Both the position numbers and the translations under genes were made by a program. DNA of 64,000 nt, taken from Hydrogenophaga crassostreae (GTDB lineage Bacteria; Pseudomonadota; Gammaproteobacteria; Burkholderiales; Burkholderiaceae_C). The notes beneath the pieces were generated by a model. That model did no database searches, was not told the DNA's origin, and saw nothing but the letters and a program-made list of their open reading frames with translations. Within the stretch, counting starts at the first letter, position 1. Each line of letters opens with the position of its first letter. The stretch covers positions 3,089,501 to 3,153,500 of the forward strand of contig NZ_CP017476.1 of the NCBI RefSeq assembly GCF_001761385.1, written 5' to 3'. Of the stretch, positions 43,056 to 52,562 are shown piece after piece.

Positions 43056-45278
43056 ATGTCCAAAAACAGTCCCGACCTTCCAGCAGCAGTGGGCTTGAGC
43101 GAGTCGGACTATGCGTTGGCGACGCTCAGGAAAATCACGGTTCTTCTGGGCATCGCTTCAACACTGTTGATACCCGTGGTGGCCTTCACAACAACCAACC
43201 CAGCCGAGATGTGGATCAGTCCATTCATCGCCGCGCTGAGCGGGTTGACGCTGCTGCTGATTCGGACCAACAACGCCCGTTATTTGACCCATGGCGTGAT
43301 TTTTGTGGTTCTGATCGTGGGCACGCTGGGGGTGATCGCCAGTGGGTCCGTGCGCAGCTCGGTGGTGTTCATGTTCATTGGTGGCGTCGCAGCCGCCGGC
43401 TCGTTCCTGGGGCGCAGAGCGCTGATGGCCGCCACTGGTTACAGCGTGGTCGCCTTGGCCGCACTCAACTGGGCTGAAGTTGCGGGCTATATCCACAAGG
43501 CCAACCCCGGCGTTGGCGTGAAAGTCTGGGCCACACAATCGATTTGTGTTGTGGTGGTCGGCCTCATGGTGTATTTCACCCGGTCCAGGGCACAGCAGGC
43601 TCACCGGTTTCAACTCAATGAGCTGCTGCGCCGCAAGGAAACCGAACATGAGCGCGATCAGGCACAGGCCAGATTTGCGCGCATATTTCGATCCAGCCCC
43701 AGTCCGATGGTGGCCCAGTCGGCCGACAACAGCCTGATCCTGGACGTCAACCCCGCTTTCGAACGCTGCTTTGGCTACGCCAAACAACAGTTGGTGGGAC
43801 AGTCTGATCGGCTGCTCTGGGTCGAAGACGGCCTCCGTCGCGCCTACACGCAGCGGCTGCTCAAAGAGCACCACCAGCACCAACAACCGGCCCGCGGCGT
43901 GCGTTCCGACGGTACGCAGTTTGAGGCGCTGCTGTCGAGTGAGCTCAGCGAAGAGCCCGGAGACCGGCTCATCATCACCATCGTCTCCGACGTCAGCGAA
44001 GAAAAGCGGCGGGAAGCCCAGTTGCTCGATCTGGCAACCGGCATGGCAGGCCAGACGGGCCACGCGTTCTTCACATCCCTGGTGTGCAACATGACCAAGA
44101 CCATGGGTGCCGATATGCTGTTCGTTGGCGAACTGGGCAACAGCAACGACGTCATCTCTCTGGCAGGCACCCAGGACGGTGCCGCACTCGATCGCTTCAC
44201 CTACTCCCTGGATGCCACCCCCTGCAACCACGCCACAAACCAGTCGGACCTCTGTATTTACCCCGACCGGGTCGATGAACTGTTTCCCGATGATCTCGCG
44301 CTGGCTGAAGGCCAGTTCAAGGCCTATGTGGGTCAGAGCCTTCGCGATGAAACCGGCCAGCCCGTGGGCATTTTGGTCGCGCTGTGGCGCCGGCCCATCA
44401 CCAACCACACCGAGGTTTCGGCGCTGATGACCATCTATGGAGGTCGTGCCGCCGCCGAGTTGCTGCGTCTTCAACGCGATCGCGAAATCCAGCGCCTCAA
44501 TGAAACGCTGGAACAGCGGGTGCGTGAGCGCACGGCCGAGCTTCAGACCCTCAACGCCGAGCTGGATTCCTTTGCCTACTCTGTATCCCATGATCTCAAG
44601 ACACCCCTGCGCTCGATTGACGGTTTCACCGTGCTTCTGGGTGAAACGCTTCAAGGGCGCCTGAGCCCGAATGAAGAAAGCATGTTCAAGCGCATCCTCG
44701 GCGCCACTTCGCGCATGGGAGTGCTCATCGCCGATCTGCTGGCCCTGGCCCGCATCAGTCAGAGCGAGCTGCGTTGGCAATGGGTCGATCTGAGCGAACT
44801 GGCCAAAGACGTGTTTGCGACCTTGAGCACCACAAAATTCTCGGGGCGCCAGTTCGATTTGCGGGTGGCACCCAACATGCTGGCGCAATGTGACCCCCAA
44901 TTGATGCGCATCGCACTGGAAAACCTGCTGGACAATGCCGCCAAATACACACGCGACCAGCCATTGGCCGTCATCGAATTCGGCCAGGAACCCTGCGAAC
45001 CGGGCGCGGCAGCGGCCTTTGGCGTGAAAGACAACGGCACCGGGTTCAGCATGGCCGGCGCATCCAAGTTGTTCAAACCCTTCCAGCGTCTGCACGCTCC
45101 CGACAGCGGCTTCGAAGGAACAGGTATCGGTCTGGCGACTGTGCGGCGCATTGTGGAGCGCCACGGTGGAACGATCCGTGCCCGATCTGATACCGGGCAA
45201 GGCGCCGCCTTCACCCTGACGCTTGGCCACCCTCCTGCGCCCAGGCAAACGCTTTTTCCACCCGCCAACCCGACGTAG
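43056..45278 (+). CDS. Membrane sensor histidine kinase 1 (6TM-PAS-GAF-HisKA-HATPase)
   Basis: A 740-residue hybrid-free histidine kinase. Residues 25-180 hold about six hydrophobic helices with the motif GSVRSS followed by AAGSFLGRRAL; a PAS domain begins near 208 (FRSSPSPMVAQSADNSLILD), a GAF-like domain near 320-475, then a coiled link (NETLEQRVRERTAEL). The phosphoacceptor is His512 in YSVSHDLKTPLRSIDGF, and the ATP-binding domain has ENLLDNAAKYT (N box), DNGTGF and GTGIGLATV. No receiver domain or DNA-binding partner is encoded next to it. It is the first of three related kinases; the other two share domain order and motif wording, pointing to duplication. ATG at 43056 precedes the first helix. 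Confidence 0.93.
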   Translation: MSKNSPDLPAAVGLSESDYALATLRKITVLLGIASTLLIPVVAFTTTNPAEMWISPFIAALSGLTLLLIRTNNARYLTHGVIFVVLIVGTLGVIASGSVRSSVVFMFIGGVAAAGSFLGRRALMAATGYSVVALAALNWAEVAGYIHKANPGVGVKVWATQSICVVVVGLMVYFTRSRAQQAHRFQLNELLRRKETEHERDQAQARFARIFRSSPSPMVAQSADNSLILDVNPAFERCFGYAKQQLVGQSDRLLWVEDGLRRAYTQRLLKEHHQHQQPARGVRSDGTQFEALLSSELSEEPGDRLIITIVSDVSEEKRREAQLLDLATGMAGQTGHAFFTSLVCNMTKTMGADMLFVGELGNSNDVISLAGTQDGAALDRFTYSLDATPCNHATNQSDLCIYPDRVDELFPDDLALAEGQFKAYVGQSLRDETGQPVGILVALWRRPITNHTEVSALMTIYGGRAAAELLRLQRDREIQRLNETLEQRVRERTAELQTLNAELDSFAYSVSHDLKTPLRSIDGFTVLLGETLQGRLSPNEESMFKRILGATSRMGVLIADLLALARISQSELRWQWVDLSELAKDVFATLSTTKFSGRQFDLRVAPNMLAQCDPQLMRIALENLLDNAAKYTRDQPLAVIEFGQEPCEPGAAAAFGVKDNGTGFSMAGASKLFKPFQRLHAPDSGFEGTGIGLATVRRIVERHGGTIRARSDTGQGAAFTLTLGHPPAPRQTLFPPANPT

Positions 45279-45437
45279 AAGCAACGGGTTCAAGGAGGGG
45301 AGATACCCACCGGGCCAAAAGAAAACGCCCGCACGATGCTGCTAAAAAGGGCCTCTGTCTGCTCGCCCGATCGCGTCAACGCCACACCCCGCTCCGCCGA
45401 AAGACCTGTTGGCGAAAAAGGGGCCCTGGAACAGAAT

Positions 45438-46310
45438 ATGCCCATGTACACCACACTCATTTCCGCATCCGACCTGCAAGCCCTGCTACAAAAAGAAAAC
45501 CCACCCTTTCTGTTCGACTGCAGCTTTGACCTCACCGATGCCCGCGCCGGCGCCGACCAGTTCCAACAAGGCCATCTTCCCGGTGCGGTGCATGCCGACC
45601 TCGACCTGAACCTGAGCGACAAGCAGCACCCAGACGGCTTGCTCGCCGGGCGCCACCCCTTGCCCGAGAAAGCGACCTTCGCCGCATGGCTGGGCGCCGC
45701 AGGGCTGAACGAAGGCCAACAGGTGGTGGTGTACGACCGCCAGGGCGCAAACTACTGCGGCCGCCTGTGGTGGATGCTCAAATGGTGCGGCGTCGAGGCA
45801 GTCGCTGTGCTGGATGGGGGCTTGCAGGCCTGGCAAGCGGCTGGGTTTGCACTGGAGACCGGCGCTGTGCAAGCCGCGCACCCGGCCGCGACAGCCCCGT
45901 TGGTGATGCGTGGGTCTCTGGTGCCCACGGTCGATACCGCCACCCTTCTGGGCAGGCTGGGCGACACCGGGCTCACCGTCATTGACGCCCGGGCAACGCC
46001 CAGGTTTCGCGGCGAAATTGAGCCGCTGGACCCTGTCGCTGGCCATATTCCGGGAGCGCTCAACCGGCCTTTCGCTGCCAACATGGCGCCTGACGGCAAA
46101 TTCAAGTCCGCTGCCCAGTTGCGGCAGGAATTTGAAACACTACTGGCGGGGCGCGACCCTTCCAGTGTTGTTCACCACTGTGGCAGCGGCGTCAGCGCCC
46201 TGCCCAACCTGCTGGCCATGGCGGTGGCTGGCATGGGTCTCACAGCGCTCTATCCCGGCAGCTGGAGCGCCTGGTGCAACACGCCCGGCACACCGCGGGC
46301 ACGAAGCTAG
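45438..46310 (+). CDS. sseA: Sulfurtransferase (3-mercaptopyruvate sulfurtransferase-like, two rhodanese domains)
   Basis: A 290-residue protein with two rhodanese-like domains. The first (about residues 1-145) is inactive in type, with HLPGAVHADLDLNLSD and YDRQGANYCGRLWWML; the second carries the active cysteine, Cys248, in HHCGSGVSALPNL. The loop sequence CGSGVSA is typical of mercaptopyruvate sulfurtransferases, which transfer sulfur from 3-mercaptopyruvate to a thiol or cyanide. The ATG at 45438 is preferred, with GGAACAG just upstream; a second in-frame ATG is two codons later. It lies between kinase genes 1 and 2 on the same strand, 159 and 123 bases from them, which is close but not coupled, so a shared role is not implied. 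Confidence 0.9.
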   Translation: MPMYTTLISASDLQALLQKENPPFLFDCSFDLTDARAGADQFQQGHLPGAVHADLDLNLSDKQHPDGLLAGRHPLPEKATFAAWLGAAGLNEGQQVVVYDRQGANYCGRLWWMLKWCGVEAVAVLDGGLQAWQAAGFALETGAVQAAHPAATAPLVMRGSLVPTVDTATLLGRLGDTGLTVIDARATPRFRGEIEPLDPVAGHIPGALNRPFAANMAPDGKFKSAAQLRQEFETLLAGRDPSSVVHHCGSGVSALPNLLAMAVAGMGLTALYPGSWSAWCNTPGTPRARS

Positions 46311-46433
46311 ACAACAGCAGCCCGGCTTGCGCCCCCTGACAAGGTGATCCCCCCGTTGTAAAGAAATGCACCCAAAGCGCCGATAACCGCATCAAGACCT
46401 CGGCCGTCATGCCGCGGTCAAACCGAAAGCCCC

Positions 46434-49043
46434 ATGTCAGCCCCCAACGCCAAGCCTCATGCCAATGCGAGCATGGCCGCCGCCAGAATCATGCGCACGG
46501 CCAGCATTCTGGTGGCCGTGCCCTCGAGCATCGCAACCGGGATGGTGTACGGGGTTTTCCAGGGGTCTGAGCACAACGTCACCTACGAGCTGCAAACAGG
46601 CCTCCTCATGGCCGGCGCAGGGTGGATCAGCGCTGTGCTGGCAAGCTGGGTCAACGCCAGAACCCTGGCCATGGCCCTGGTTTTTTCGGTACAGGCGATC
46701 GCCATCTACATGGTGATCACCTTCGGGTCCATCCGCGCGGCGGAATCGGTGTTGTTTCTGGCGACCGTGGCGGCAGCGGGTGTCTTTCTCAGCAGAAGGG
46801 CCCTGCTGGTTTCTTTGCTGACCAGCGTCACCGCGCTGGGCGCGGCGACCTACGCTGAAATTGCGGGTCTGCTCAAACCGCTGGCCAACCCGGTCAACGC
46901 CACCACCTGGTTCACCCACGCGGCCGTGCTCTTCGCGGTTGCCTCCATCGTGCTCTATGCCCGGCTGACCACGCGCAAGGTCTACAGGGATCGCATCGAG
47001 GCACTTGAAGAGAACAAGCGCCTGGCCCAGGAGCGCGACCACAGCCTGGAACACTTCACCCGCATCTTTCGCACCAACCCCAGCCCCATGGTGGCGCAGG
47101 TGGCCACCACGGGAAAAATCATCGATGTGAATCCGGCCTTCGAGCGCTGCTACGGCTACACGAAGCAAGCGGTTCTTGGCAAAACGGACGTAATGCTGTG
47201 GGCCAAGCCAGAGCAACGTGAAAAGCACATGCATGAGCTCAAACGCGACAAGCGCGCGGAGCAGCACGTTGCCACGGCCGTGCGCTCCGACGGCAGCCAG
47301 TTTGAAGGCCACATTCGCAGTGAACTGGGCAGCGAAAGCGTAGACAGCCTGGTCATCACCACCATCACCGACATGACGGAGCAAAACCTCACCCTGATCC
47401 GTTTGCGCCGATCGGAAGAGCGTTTCTCCAAAGCCTTCAACCTCAGCCCGCTTGATCTGGCCATCACCCGGCAAAGCGATGACGCCGTGGTTGAAATCAA
47501 CCGCAGCGAAGACGGCAGCAACACCGAGCCCTTGTCAGACCCCATCGGTTTGCCCGCGTCAAAAGTTGGCCCGTGGTTTTCAAGCGCAGACCGTGAAGTC
47601 TTCATGGGTCGCTTGAAAATGCAGGGCTATCTGCATGGCTACGAGGCGACCCTGGTGCGCCCCAACGGCAGCAGCATGGACGCCAAGGTCTGGGCCGAAC
47701 AAATCGAAATCGATGAAGAGGCCTGCATCCTCACCTGCATCGTGGACACCAGCGCGGAAAAACGGCGGGAAACCATGCTGCGCGACATCGCCAGCGGCAT
47801 GAACGGCCACACCGCGCAAGCTTTTTTCGGTGTCCTGACCCAACACATGTCGCATGCCCTCGGGGCAGACATGGTGTTCGTAGGAGAACTCTCGCCACCG
47901 CATACGATTCAAACCATTGCTGCGTCGAAAAACGGCCGCCTGGTTCCCAACTTTTCTTTCTCGATTGCCGACAAGCTGTGTGAAAAGGGCATGGACCAAT
48001 TTGAACCGCTCGTGCTCGGTGAAGGCCTGAAAGACAGCGAGAAGTGGAAAGACCTGGACGACGACACCTGCTATGAGGCCACCATTTGCCAGGCGCTGCA
48101 CGATATCGATGGCAAACCCATTGGTCTGCTCAATGCCCTGTGGCTCCATCCCATCACCCCCAGCGGAGACGTCGTGGCGCTCATGGCCATTTTTGCCAGC
48201 CGCGCCAACGCAGAATTGCTGCGCTTGCGGGGCGACCGCAAGATCGAGCATCTCAATGAAACGCTGGAGCAGCGGGTTCATGAGCGGACCGCCGAGCTCA
48301 GCAAACTCAACGCCGAGCTCGACTCCTTTGCCTATTCCATTTCCCACGATCTCAAATCGCCACTGCGCGCCATCGATGGCTTCACCCAGTTGTTGAGCGA
48401 GCGCCTGGAGAGCCGCCTGGAGCCCGAAGAGCAACATCTGATGGCCCGGGTTTTGAGCGCCACCCATCGCATGGCCACGCTGATGGCCGATTTGCTGGCG
48501 CTGGCCAGAGTCAGCCAGGTACCGCTGCGGCGCGAGCGCCTCAACCTCAGCGAACTCGCCGCACGCGTCTGCACGAATCTGGCCCGCGACCCCTCCTGGG
48601 CCAAGGTGCGCTGGCAAGTGGAGCCCGGCGTGTATGGCAACGGCGACGAAGAGCTCACGCGCACCGTACTGGAGCACCTGATCGGCAATGCCTTCAAATA
48701 CACCCGCGACCAAGCCAGTCCGCTGGTCGAATTCGGGCAAATGCAGGGCAGTGAAGAGGCCGCCCCGGTGTTTTTTGTGCGAGATAACGGAGCCGGATTT
48801 TCCATGGCACACAAAGACAAGCTTTTTAAGCCGTTTCAGCGCCTGCACATGCCCGATGCCGGGTTCGACGGCACGGGCATTGGGCTGGCCACCGTGCGGC
48901 GCATTGTCGAACGGCACGGCGGATCGATCTCGGGCGAAGCACGGGTCAACCTGGGTGCCGAGTTCAGCTTCAGCCTGGGAGACAGCAAATCAACGGACAA
49001 CAGCGAAAACGACGCTCCTGAGCGCCTGGGTGTGAGCGCATGA
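46434..49043 (+). CDS. Membrane sensor histidine kinase 2 (6TM-PAS-PAS-GAF-HisKA-HATPase)
   Basis: An 869-residue paralogue of the kinase encoded at 43056. Six N-terminal helices (about residues 15-180) contain GSIRAAESVLFLATVAAAG and VFLSRRAL, the same motif as kinase 1. A PAS domain starts near residue 209 (FRTNPSPMVAQ), a second near 329 (KAFNLSPLDLAI), and a GAF-like domain near 447. The phosphoacceptor is His638 in YSISHDLKSPLRAIDGF; ATP-binding boxes GNAFKYT, DNGAGF and GTGIGLATV follow. The stop overlaps the ATG of kinase 3 (ATGA), so these two are translationally coupled and probably made in a fixed ratio. Confidence 0.93.
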   Translation: MSAPNAKPHANASMAAARIMRTASILVAVPSSIATGMVYGVFQGSEHNVTYELQTGLLMAGAGWISAVLASWVNARTLAMALVFSVQAIAIYMVITFGSIRAAESVLFLATVAAAGVFLSRRALLVSLLTSVTALGAATYAEIAGLLKPLANPVNATTWFTHAAVLFAVASIVLYARLTTRKVYRDRIEALEENKRLAQERDHSLEHFTRIFRTNPSPMVAQVATTGKIIDVNPAFERCYGYTKQAVLGKTDVMLWAKPEQREKHMHELKRDKRAEQHVATAVRSDGSQFEGHIRSELGSESVDSLVITTITDMTEQNLTLIRLRRSEERFSKAFNLSPLDLAITRQSDDAVVEINRSEDGSNTEPLSDPIGLPASKVGPWFSSADREVFMGRLKMQGYLHGYEATLVRPNGSSMDAKVWAEQIEIDEEACILTCIVDTSAEKRRETMLRDIASGMNGHTAQAFFGVLTQHMSHALGADMVFVGELSPPHTIQTIAASKNGRLVPNFSFSIADKLCEKGMDQFEPLVLGEGLKDSEKWKDLDDDTCYEATICQALHDIDGKPIGLLNALWLHPITPSGDVVALMAIFASRANAELLRLRGDRKIEHLNETLEQRVHERTAELSKLNAELDSFAYSISHDLKSPLRAIDGFTQLLSERLESRLEPEEQHLMARVLSATHRMATLMADLLALARVSQVPLRRERLNLSELAARVCTNLARDPSWAKVRWQVEPGVYGNGDEELTRTVLEHLIGNAFKYTRDQASPLVEFGQMQGSEEAAPVFFVRDNGAGFSMAHKDKLFKPFQRLHMPDAGFDGTGIGLATVRRIVERHGGSISGEARVNLGAEFSFSLGDSKSTDNSENDAPERLGVSA

Positions 49044-51616
49044 ACACCATCGAGCCCTCCTCCCGGCCATTGCCGGGTTTCTCCACAACGCTCAACGACC
49101 TTCACTCGACCGCCATGAAGGCGTTGCTGCTGAGCGTGGGCGTCAGTGCATTCTTCGTCGGCATCGCGGTATTCGCCAGGGAGGGCTGGAGCGCCCTCAC
49201 CTGGTTTGCCATATTCACCACCGCGGCCTCTGGTGGCATGTGGATCCTGCTCAAGCAGGGGCGGACTCATCTCGTCACCCGCTGCCTGGTGGCCATCTTC
49301 CTTCTGGTGGGCACCGGCGGCACCATCCACAACGGCAGTGTTCGCAGCGCTGCCGCCTATCTGATGCTGGCCAGCATGGTCGTCGCCGGCAGCTACATGT
49401 CACGGGCAGAGGCGCTGGCCGTCGGGGCCTACATCGTCATCACACTGGGGGTGCTCAACTGGTTCGAACAGCAGGGTCAGCTCTCGGGGGTGTTGCCCGT
49501 AGCCGGCTGGACGGTCTGGGTGGTTCAATCGGCGGTGATGGGTACGATACTGATCACATCCCTCTATGGTCGCTACCGGCTCATGCAGGTGGTCCGAGAC
49601 CAGGAGGCAGCACTTGAAGCCGCACAGACCGCGCAAACCTACCTTCGCGCCAGTCAAAGCCGCTTTCAGGCGCTGTTCGACAACAACCCTGTTGCGTGTC
49701 TCGTGCAGTCCTTTCGGACCATGCAGGTGCTGGACGCCAATGAAATTTTTTGCGAGCTGTTTGGCTACGGGCGTGATGCCCTGCGCAGCGAGCCGCTGCC
49801 GGCCTTCTGGACGGACCTCGGGGCGGAACAGCTGTTTCGCCAGGCGCTGCTCGACCATGGGCATGTCAGGGGGGTCTATGCGAAAGGTGTCAAAAAAGAT
49901 GGCACCACGATCGATTGCGAGGTCTACGGAGAAGTGATCCGGCAGGCCGAGGAGCCCATTGTGCTGATCATGGTGCTCGACATCAGCAAGGAAACCGCGT
50001 CACGCAGTGAAATGGAGAAGGCTCAGGAGCGCTTTCGCAAGGCTTTCGAGTTCAGTCCGCTGGGCATGACCATCACGCGACTCACCGACGGGCAGATCAA
50101 GGCGGCCAACGCAGCGAACAAGAATGTGCTGGGCTGGACCGCCGAGGACTTTGCAGGCAAAACCATGCAGGGTGTGGGGGTCTGGAACGAAGATGCCGAC
50201 CGCCAGCGCTTTGTGGACGGCTTGCGCGCAAATGGTCGCCTGCTCGGTCACGAAACCACCATGAGAACCAAACAAGGCGGTTTGGCGAGCGTGCGGGTGT
50301 GGGCCGAGCGGATCGAACTTGACGGCGAAGCCTGCGCACTGTCGTTCACCCTCAACGTGACCGAGGAAAAGCAGCGCGAGGCCATGCTGATCAATATCGC
50401 CAAAGGCGTGTCCTCCCAGACAGGAGAGGCCTTCTTCCCCTCTTGGGCAGAGCACCTGGCCACAGCCATTGGGGCGAACAAGATTCTGGTGGTCGAGACC
50501 GCGGAAGAGGCCCGCTTCAACACCTTGGCACTGCACGCCAATGGCACGCTGCAACCGCTCGAAGCGGTCAACATTCCCGCCAAACTGCTCGCCCGCCTCC
50601 TGCTCCAGGACGGCATTTTGTTCATCGAAAACTCTTCGGCCAAAGATGTGGATCTCATCCCTTCGTTCGAAGTAGCCCAACCCCACCCGGTCCAGGCGCT
50701 CGCCGGGATCGTACTGAAGGACGCTGATGGCAGCGCCATCGGACTGATCTATGTGGATTGGAATGCCTCGCCTGTGCTTCAAAGCACCCATTTGCAGGCC
50801 TTGCTGTCCATTTTCTCTAGCCGGTGCAATGCCGAGCTGGTGCGTTTGCGGCGCGACCGGGAGATCAACCGCCTGTACGAAACGCTGGAACAAAGGGTTC
50901 ATGCCCGCACCGCTCAGCTGCAGTACCTCAACAGAGAGCTGGACAGTTTTGCCTACTCGGTCTCACACGATCTGAAATCACCGCTGCGCGCCATCGACGG
51001 GTTCCTGCACCTGCTGCACGACCAGATGGCCGGGCGGATGACAACAGACGACGAAGAACTGTTTGAAAAGGTGTCTTCTTCGGCTTCACGCATGGGCAGC
51101 CTGATCGCCGACATGCTCTCCCTGGCACGGGTCAGTCAAGGGCAGCTTCAACGCATGGACGTGAACCTGAACGATCTGGTCGACACCGTCATTCGCCGTG
51201 AATTCGACGGTGATTCCACCCACCAGGTCGAGATCGTCATCGAGCCCGACCTGCATGCCGACTGCGACCCGAGGCTGGCGCAGATCGTGTTCGAAAACCT
51301 GATCGGCAATGCCTGGAAGTACACCCACAAAAAGGCCCACCCGCGCATCGAAATCGGACAACGGCCCCTCGATCCGGGCTTGCCTGCGGTGTTTTACGTG
51401 AAAGACAACGGTGCGGGGTTCGACATGGGCCAGGTCAATCGCCTGTTCCGACCCTTCACCCGCCTGCACTCATCCCGGGAGTTCGAAGGCTCGGGCATCG
51501 GGCTGGCCACCGTGCGCCGGATTCTGGAACGTCACGGGGGCTTTGTGCGCGCAGAAGGCGTGGTCGACCAGGGGGCCACCATCGAGTTTTGTTTCGGCGT
51601 CGACGGAGTGGACTAG
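49040..51616 (+). CDS. Membrane sensor histidine kinase 3 (6TM-PAS-PAS-GAF-HisKA-HATPase)
   Basis: An 858-residue paralogue coupled to kinase 2. The membrane region (about residues 25-180) has the same landmark GSVRSAAAYLMLASMVVAG; here the following arginine pair is reduced to SRAEAL. PAS domains start near 207 (LFDNNPVACLVQ) and 330 (KAFEFSPLGMTI), a GAF-like domain near 447. The phosphoacceptor is His643 in YSVSHDLKSPLRAIDGF; ATP boxes GNAWKYT, DNGAGF and GSGIGLATV follow. No response regulator is encoded before the next gene, so the target regulators lie elsewhere. It ends ten bases before the convergent ZIP transporter. Confidence 0.93.
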   Translation: MNTIEPSSRPLPGFSTTLNDLHSTAMKALLLSVGVSAFFVGIAVFAREGWSALTWFAIFTTAASGGMWILLKQGRTHLVTRCLVAIFLLVGTGGTIHNGSVRSAAAYLMLASMVVAGSYMSRAEALAVGAYIVITLGVLNWFEQQGQLSGVLPVAGWTVWVVQSAVMGTILITSLYGRYRLMQVVRDQEAALEAAQTAQTYLRASQSRFQALFDNNPVACLVQSFRTMQVLDANEIFCELFGYGRDALRSEPLPAFWTDLGAEQLFRQALLDHGHVRGVYAKGVKKDGTTIDCEVYGEVIRQAEEPIVLIMVLDISKETASRSEMEKAQERFRKAFEFSPLGMTITRLTDGQIKAANAANKNVLGWTAEDFAGKTMQGVGVWNEDADRQRFVDGLRANGRLLGHETTMRTKQGGLASVRVWAERIELDGEACALSFTLNVTEEKQREAMLINIAKGVSSQTGEAFFPSWAEHLATAIGANKILVVETAEEARFNTLALHANGTLQPLEAVNIPAKLLARLLLQDGILFIENSSAKDVDLIPSFEVAQPHPVQALAGIVLKDADGSAIGLIYVDWNASPVLQSTHLQALLSIFSSRCNAELVRLRRDREINRLYETLEQRVHARTAQLQYLNRELDSFAYSVSHDLKSPLRAIDGFLHLLHDQMAGRMTTDDEELFEKVSSSASRMGSLIADMLSLARVSQGQLQRMDVNLNDLVDTVIRREFDGDSTHQVEIVIEPDLHADCDPRLAQIVFENLIGNAWKYTHKKAHPRIEIGQRPLDPGLPAVFYVKDNGAGFDMGQVNRLFRPFTRLHSSREFEGSGIGLATVRRILERHGGFVRAEGVVDQGATIEFCFGVDGVD

Positions 51617-51626
51617 GTTCGAACAA

Positions 51627-52445
51627 TCAGTGTCCGGCATGGGCCAGGCTGCTGATCACGAACACCAGTCCGATACCCACGCCCAGCCAAACCACCTGGG
51701 CCACGGTTTCGCGAAAACTCAGGCGTTTTTGCAACTGTGGAATCAGGTCAGCCAATGCCACATAGACAAAGCTGCTGGAGGCCAGCACCAGGAAAAAGGG
51801 CAAAAGATCCTCAAAACGGGCCAGCAAAAAGTAGCCCACCACGCCGCCCAGGGCGGTCACGGTACCGGCCATTGACACTTTGACCACCGCCGCGCGATCG
51901 GTGCCCGAGGTTTGGCGCAGAACCACCAGATCGCCAATGTGGTGTGGCACTTCATGGGCCAGCACCGCCAGCGAAGTGACCACGCCGAGCCGCATATCGG
52001 CCATGAATGCCGAAGCGATCAAAATACCGTCGCCAAACGCATGCACGCTGTCGCCCGCCAGCACGGCCCAGCCACCCGAGGGCCGTTCACCGCCATGGTT
52101 GTGATGATGGACATGGGTATGACCATGGTGCTCGTCGGAGCTGTGATGGCCACTCGCGTCAGGGTGGTGGTGCTCATGACCATGGTGCCAAAGTTCTGCC
52201 TTGTCGAGCAAAAAGAAAAAGACCAGTCCGCCCAGCAACATGGCAAACAGTTGCTGCGCACCCATCTGGCTCTCGAACGCCTCCGGCAACAAATGCATGA
52301 AGGCGGTGGCCATCAAGGCGCCCGCGGCGAGGCTCAGCATGTGCTGGGTGTAGCGCCCGAGCATGGCCATGCCCAGAACGGCGGCGAGCAGGACACTGCC
52401 GACGCCGGCGGCGATGGTTCCAATCAGAATGGCGATCAAGGTCAT
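51627..52445 (-). CDS. ZIP family metal transporter
   Basis: A 272-residue inner membrane protein with about eight helices. The metal-site helices carry HAFGDGILIASAF and HEVPHHIGDLVVL, the fourth and fifth helices of the ZIP family, which import Zn2+, Fe2+ or Mn2+. Between helices three and four is a cytoplasmic loop very rich in histidine and glycine (about residues 85-120) that likely binds zinc. I take the ATG at 52445 because the frame above it lacks family sequence. The gene is convergent with kinase 3, ten bases away. Confidence 0.93.
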   Translation of the reverse strand: MTLIAILIGTIAAGVGSVLLAAVLGMAMLGRYTQHMLSLAAGALMATAFMHLLPEAFESQMGAQQLFAMLLGGLVFFFLLDKAELWHHGHEHHHPDASGHHSSDEHHGHTHVHHHNHGGERPSGGWAVLAGDSVHAFGDGILIASAFMADMRLGVVTSLAVLAHEVPHHIGDLVVLRQTSGTDRAAVVKVSMAGTVTALGGVVGYFLLARFEDLLPFFLVLASSSFVYVALADLIPQLQKRLSFRETVAQVVWLGVGIGLVFVISSLAHAGH

Positions 52446-52515
52446 GGGGTTCAAAAATCTCACATTAGCGGGGCAGACAACCAGCCGGTTTCGCACCGGG
52501 TCCGATGCTACCCAC

Positions 52516-52539
52516 AAAAAAGGGCCGCAGTTGCGGCCC
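52516..52539 (-). terminator. Terminator after the dienelactone hydrolase gene
   Basis: An 8-bp stem (52522-52529 with 52532-52539, 2-base loop) precedes six T residues on the minus strand (A6 at 52516-52521 on the plus strand). It lies 24 bases beyond the stop of the gene at 52563, upstream of the ZIP gene, so the two should have separate transcripts. Confidence 0.85.
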
Positions 52540-52562
52540 CCTGTCCCTGCGCCCCACGTTTT

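Noticed and set aside
43158..45293. Open frame of 711 residues on the minus strand
   Set aside because: It is antisense to histidine kinase 1 and shows no domain; the opposite strand carries all the kinase motifs.
45438..46310. Sulfurtransferase as a signalling partner of the flanking kinases
   Set aside because: It lies between kinases 1 and 2 but is not coupled to either and is a common housekeeping enzyme; position alone does not support a link.
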